A DNA stretch of 64,000 nucleotides from Planktothricoides raciborskii GIHE-MW2. GTDB taxonomy: Bacteria > Cyanobacteriota > Cyanobacteriia > Cyanobacteriales > Laspinemataceae. The stretch lies in the NCBI RefSeq assembly GCF_040564635.1, contig NZ_CP159837.1, positions 3,459,001 through 3,523,000 on the forward strand, given 5' to 3'. A program made the position numbers and the translations under genes. Below, piece by piece: positions 61,750 to 64,000 of this stretch. Every line of letters starts with the position of its first letter. The stretch's first letter is position 1. A model generated the notes under the pieces. The model searched no databases and was not told the origin of the DNA. It was given only the letters and a program-made list of their open reading frames with translations.

Positions 61750-62304
61750 GTGGCAAGTCACAAAATTCTGGTTATCGATGACAGCAAAGTAATTCAGCGC
61801 ATGGTCAAAGATATGTTACCCCCTGGAAACTTTGACGTGATTCAAGCCTTAGATGGAGAAGAAGGACTTAAACAGATCAAAAGCTCACAACCTAATCTGA
61901 TCATGTTAGACTTTTTGTTACCAAAAGTCAGCGGCTGGGAAGTCTTTCAGCAACTAGAAAAATTCTCCAATGCTCAAGGGAAAATGATCCCTTTAGTCCT
62001 CATGTCAGGGCGTAAACCAGAAGTCACCGAAAAAATTCCGGAACCGTTTGAATACTTTGAATTTATTGAAAAGCCTTTTCAGCAGAAACAACTCATTAAC
62101 GCGATTAAAACCGCAATGGCGAAAGCTAAAAATTGGCAACCGCCCGGTGGAGTTGCCCCTAGCCAACCACCAGCAGGTGCTGGAGCCAGTGATGCCGAAA
62201 TTCAAGCTTTGAAAAAGCAGATTGTGGCTATGCAAAATGAGATTAATACCTTGAAGAAACAGTTAACTCAAGTCGTGACCTTGATTAAGCAAAAACTCAA
62301 ATAG
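61750..62304 (+). CDS. Single-domain response regulator with C-terminal coiled coil, paralogue 1
   Basis: A 184-residue CheY-like protein that starts at GTG. The receiver has the acidic pair in VIDDSKVI, phospho-Asp D54 in IMLDFLLP, Ser in LMSGRKPE and Lys in FIEKPF. A Pro/Gly-rich linker (about residues 130-148) leads to a C-terminal coiled coil of about 35 residues (DAEIQALKKQIVAMQNEINTL). There is no DNA-binding output domain, so phosphorylation may control oligomerisation or partner binding through the helix. The ribosome-binding site GAGGAG lies 13 bases from the GTG. The paralogue is next in line, 583 bases away. Confidence 0.9.
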   Translation: MASHKILVIDDSKVIQRMVKDMLPPGNFDVIQALDGEEGLKQIKSSQPNLIMLDFLLPKVSGWEVFQQLEKFSNAQGKMIPLVLMSGRKPEVTEKIPEPFEYFEFIEKPFQQKQLINAIKTAMAKAKNWQPPGGVAPSQPPAGAGASDAEIQALKKQIVAMQNEINTLKKQLTQVVTLIKQKLK

Positions 62305-62887
62305 ATAATAACGGTTCATTGGTTCATTGGTTCATTAGTTTATTATAGGCATGAAATCAAGCGAGCATTTTTCTGGCGATAATTATGATCGTATTAATGC
62401 AATTTAAACCAAAAATAAAGCACCATTGACCATTAATCTTTGATGCCATTAATGGGTAAAAATGCAAAAAATACGACCATAATAAAAAATACCTAAAAAT
62501 ACATCCCGGATAAATTTATATATATATAAATATACAGAATATATGTTATTATGGTCTAAAATTTATTTTATATTGATTGCTCAGATAAATTGATCGGATA
62601 AATATTCAATATATTTATTCAATATATTTATTTATGAATTATGTATTTAATTACATCAGTCAAAATTAGTTATAAAATATCCAAGCAATAATTAATTTAT
62701 GTAATTGATCAAAAATTGACCTCGGTTAATCACATTTGCATGGCATGGCATATCAATCCTTGGTTTTTATGTTTCAATAGTTCAAAGTTAAATTTTATAA
62801 ATCTAGTATTTCCCAGGAAATAAAATCCGATAAAAAATCACTTTATTTACCATTATACTTTTGTATAAATTACCACAGGAGTCTATC
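62305..62887. other. 583-base AT-rich intergenic region between response regulator paralogues
   Basis: Very AT-rich, with GGTTCATTGGTTCATTAGTT at the start, a TATATATATAAATATACAG run near 62517-62545 and an ATTCAATATATTTATT duplication. No gene is seen. Each paralogue probably has its own promoter. Confidence 0.7.
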
Positions 62888-63445
62888 GTGGCAAGTCGTA
62901 AAATTCTGGTGATTGATGACAGTAAAGTCATTCAACGCATGGTCAAAGATATGTTACCACCCGGTAATTTTGAGGTTCTCCAAGCCCTAGACGGAGAAGC
63001 CGGACTTAAATTAATCCGGGCAGAAAACCCAGATTTAATTATGTTGGATTTTCTTCTACCAAAAGTCAGCGGCTGGGAAGTGTTTCAGCAATTAGAAAAA
63101 TTCGCCAAGGCGAAAGAGAAAATGATTCCTCTGGTTCTTATGTCCGGGCGCAAAGAAGAAGTGACCGAGAAGCTGCCGGAACCTTTTGAGCATTTTGAGT
63201 TTATTGAAAAACCTTTTGAACAGAAAAAACTGATTGCCGCGATTAAAAGCGCAATGGTCAAGTCTACCAAATGGTCTGACGGCGTTCCTGCCACTGCCGC
63301 TCCTGCCCATGCTGCCGCTGCTGCTGGTGGTGGTGACGACATTCAAGCCCTGAAAAAGCAACTTGCTACTATGCAGGCAGAAATTAATACTTTGAAGAAA
63401 CAGCTAACTCAAGTTGTCACCCTGATTAAACAAAAACTTAAGTAA
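62888..63445 (+). CDS. Single-domain response regulator with C-terminal coiled coil, paralogue 2
   Basis: A 185-residue paralogue of the preceding gene. GTG 62888 was chosen because AGGAG lies 7 bases before it and the protein then begins VASRKILVIDDSK, matching paralogue 1; a frame extension upstream adds nine unrelated residues. The receiver (D54 in IMLDFLLP) and the terminal INTLKKQLTQVVTLIKQKLK are nearly identical to paralogue 1, while the Ala/His-rich linker (AATAAPAHAAAAAGGG region) differs. The identical helix suggests homo- or hetero-oligomerisation. Partner kinase unknown. Confidence 0.9.
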   Translation: MASRKILVIDDSKVIQRMVKDMLPPGNFEVLQALDGEAGLKLIRAENPDLIMLDFLLPKVSGWEVFQQLEKFAKAKEKMIPLVLMSGRKEEVTEKLPEPFEHFEFIEKPFEQKKLIAAIKSAMVKSTKWSDGVPATAAPAHAAAAAGGGDDIQALKKQLATMQAEINTLKKQLTQVVTLIKQKLK

Positions 63446-63486
63446 ATATTCACAAATATTCGTCCGTTGACCGTTGATATGTATTT

Positions 63487-63556
63487 GGGCGAAACATTCC
63501 GGTGATAAATTTAAGCTTTTAATCAGCAAATATCTGCCGGAATGCTTCCCCCCTAC
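63487..63556. repeat. 70-bp palindrome-ended element, GGGCGAAACATTCCGG type
   Basis: GGGCGAAACATTCCGGTGAT at the left pairs with CCGGAATGCTTCCCCCC at the right; the core contains TTTTAATCAGCAAATATCTG, similar to the core of the element at 34074. Confidence 0.75.
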
Positions 63557-63641
63557 ATGGTTATATGCATCTGGGTTATATGCATCGGCAAAAATCTCAA
63601 AAATCTGTAGGTTTGTCAACAGTTAACGAAAATTTATCAAT

Positions 63642-64000
63642 ATGACTCTAGATGTAGTATTTGCGGAACGACTCTCTCAACAGCGCGATCGCCTAATCGA
63701 GTTATTGGATCGCTTTTCTCAAGCCAAAGTCCTGGTGGTCGGGGACTTAACCCTGGATGAATTTCTCACCGGGCAAGTAGAACGGATTTCTCGTGAAGCC
63801 CCGGTCTTAATTTTGCGCCACGAAAATACGCGCCAAGTTCCCGGAGGCGGTGCGAATGCGGTATATAACTTGGCCACCTTGGGCGCCCAGGTAAAAGTGG
63901 TGGGTTTAGTGGGCAAAGATGACCAAGGAATAGCCTTGCGGGGGATTTTCGATCGCGCAGGGGTGGACACCACCGGGATATTGCTAGATCCCAACCGGCC
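63642..64000 (+). CDS. HldE/RfaE1-type sugar kinase, N-terminal part (cut by window edge)
   Basis: The frame opens at ATG 63642 (MTLDVVFAERLSQQRDRL) and runs to the end of the window, 119 codons. It matches the PfkB-family kinase domain of D-glycero-beta-D-manno-heptose-7-phosphate kinase: VLVVGDLTLDEFLTG, EAPVLILRHENTRQVPGGGANAVYNLATLGAQVKVVGLVGKDDQG. The GGGANA wording and VPG are typical of the ribokinase fold substrate site. It probably acts in heptose supply for lipopolysaccharide or a related surface glycan. Whether the adenylyltransferase half is fused cannot be seen. Confidence 0.88.
   Translation, partial: MTLDVVFAERLSQQRDRLIELLDRFSQAKVLVVGDLTLDEFLTGQVERISREAPVLILRHENTRQVPGGGANAVYNLATLGAQVKVVGLVGKDDQGIALRGIFDRAGVDTTGILLDPNR

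Overview
The window reads as a chromosomal segment of a filamentous (Oscillatoriales-type) cyanobacterium. The evidence is the very frequent HIP1 octamer GCGATCGC, cyanobacterial-type gene families (a COP23-domain protein, the archaeal/cyanobacterial CobT-like family, a CSP41-like epimerase, a SyCRP1-like Crp protein, a VKOR-thioredoxin fusion), many PAS/GAF kinases, and an unusually heavy load of short palindromic repeats, MITE-like elements and decaying insertion sequences. I do not assign a genus.

Layout. 0-8 kb: the 3' end of an AAA/OLD-like ATPase gene translationally coupled to a small unknown gene (a possible two-gene defence unit), a CSP41-like epimerase, pgsA, an exopolysaccharide-type sugar transferase, and a 1114-residue coiled-coil protein with a disordered repeat-rich tail. 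8.7-14 kb: a cyclic-nucleotide-type Crp regulator, a universal stress protein, a DUF2232-like membrane protein, a CobT-like enzyme and an exported trypsin-like protease. 14-19.6 kb: repeat-rich DNA holding a COP23 protein and an exported double-protease/TPR protein. 19.6-26 kb: cysK and a divergent VKOR-thioredoxin gene, an IS4-type element, MITEs and a copper-exporting P-type ATPase. 26-32.4 kb: a small zinc-ribbon protein, a NACHT/pentapeptide NTPase, a sodium:amino-acid symporter and type 2 IPP isomerase. 32.4-39.7 kb: two inverted IS630-type copies bracketing a coiled-coil gene, a Cys-rich small gene and a GT39-like membrane glycosyltransferase, followed by a solitary IS607-type recombinase whose active site is erased. 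40-45 kb: a PAS/GAF sensor kinase and a receiver-kinase hybrid forming a signalling operon. 45-52 kb: a decayed IS607 tnpA/tnpB pair, ribF-moxR, an MBL-fold hydrolase, an Rrf2 regulator and cobD/cbiB. 52-59 kb: one 2062-residue secreted RTX/Calx-beta adhesin. 59-64 kb: pyrR, lipA, two paralogous single-domain response regulators and the start of an hldE-type kinase gene.

Functional links. CobT-like and CobD point to corrinoid assembly or salvage. CysK and VKOR-Trx share a 70-bp divergent promoter region and both concern thiol chemistry. The sugar transferase, GT39-like protein, HldE and the giant adhesin all concern the cell surface. The most unusual content is the repeat biology: MITEs nested inside MITEs and ISs with visible terminal repeats and target duplications; palindromes that have entered coding sequences (one as an in-frame peptide insert, one carrying a stop codon at the 5' end of the adhesin gene); and a near-palindrome of the type AGAAACC-N-GGTTTCT that recurs in arrays and in terminator positions.
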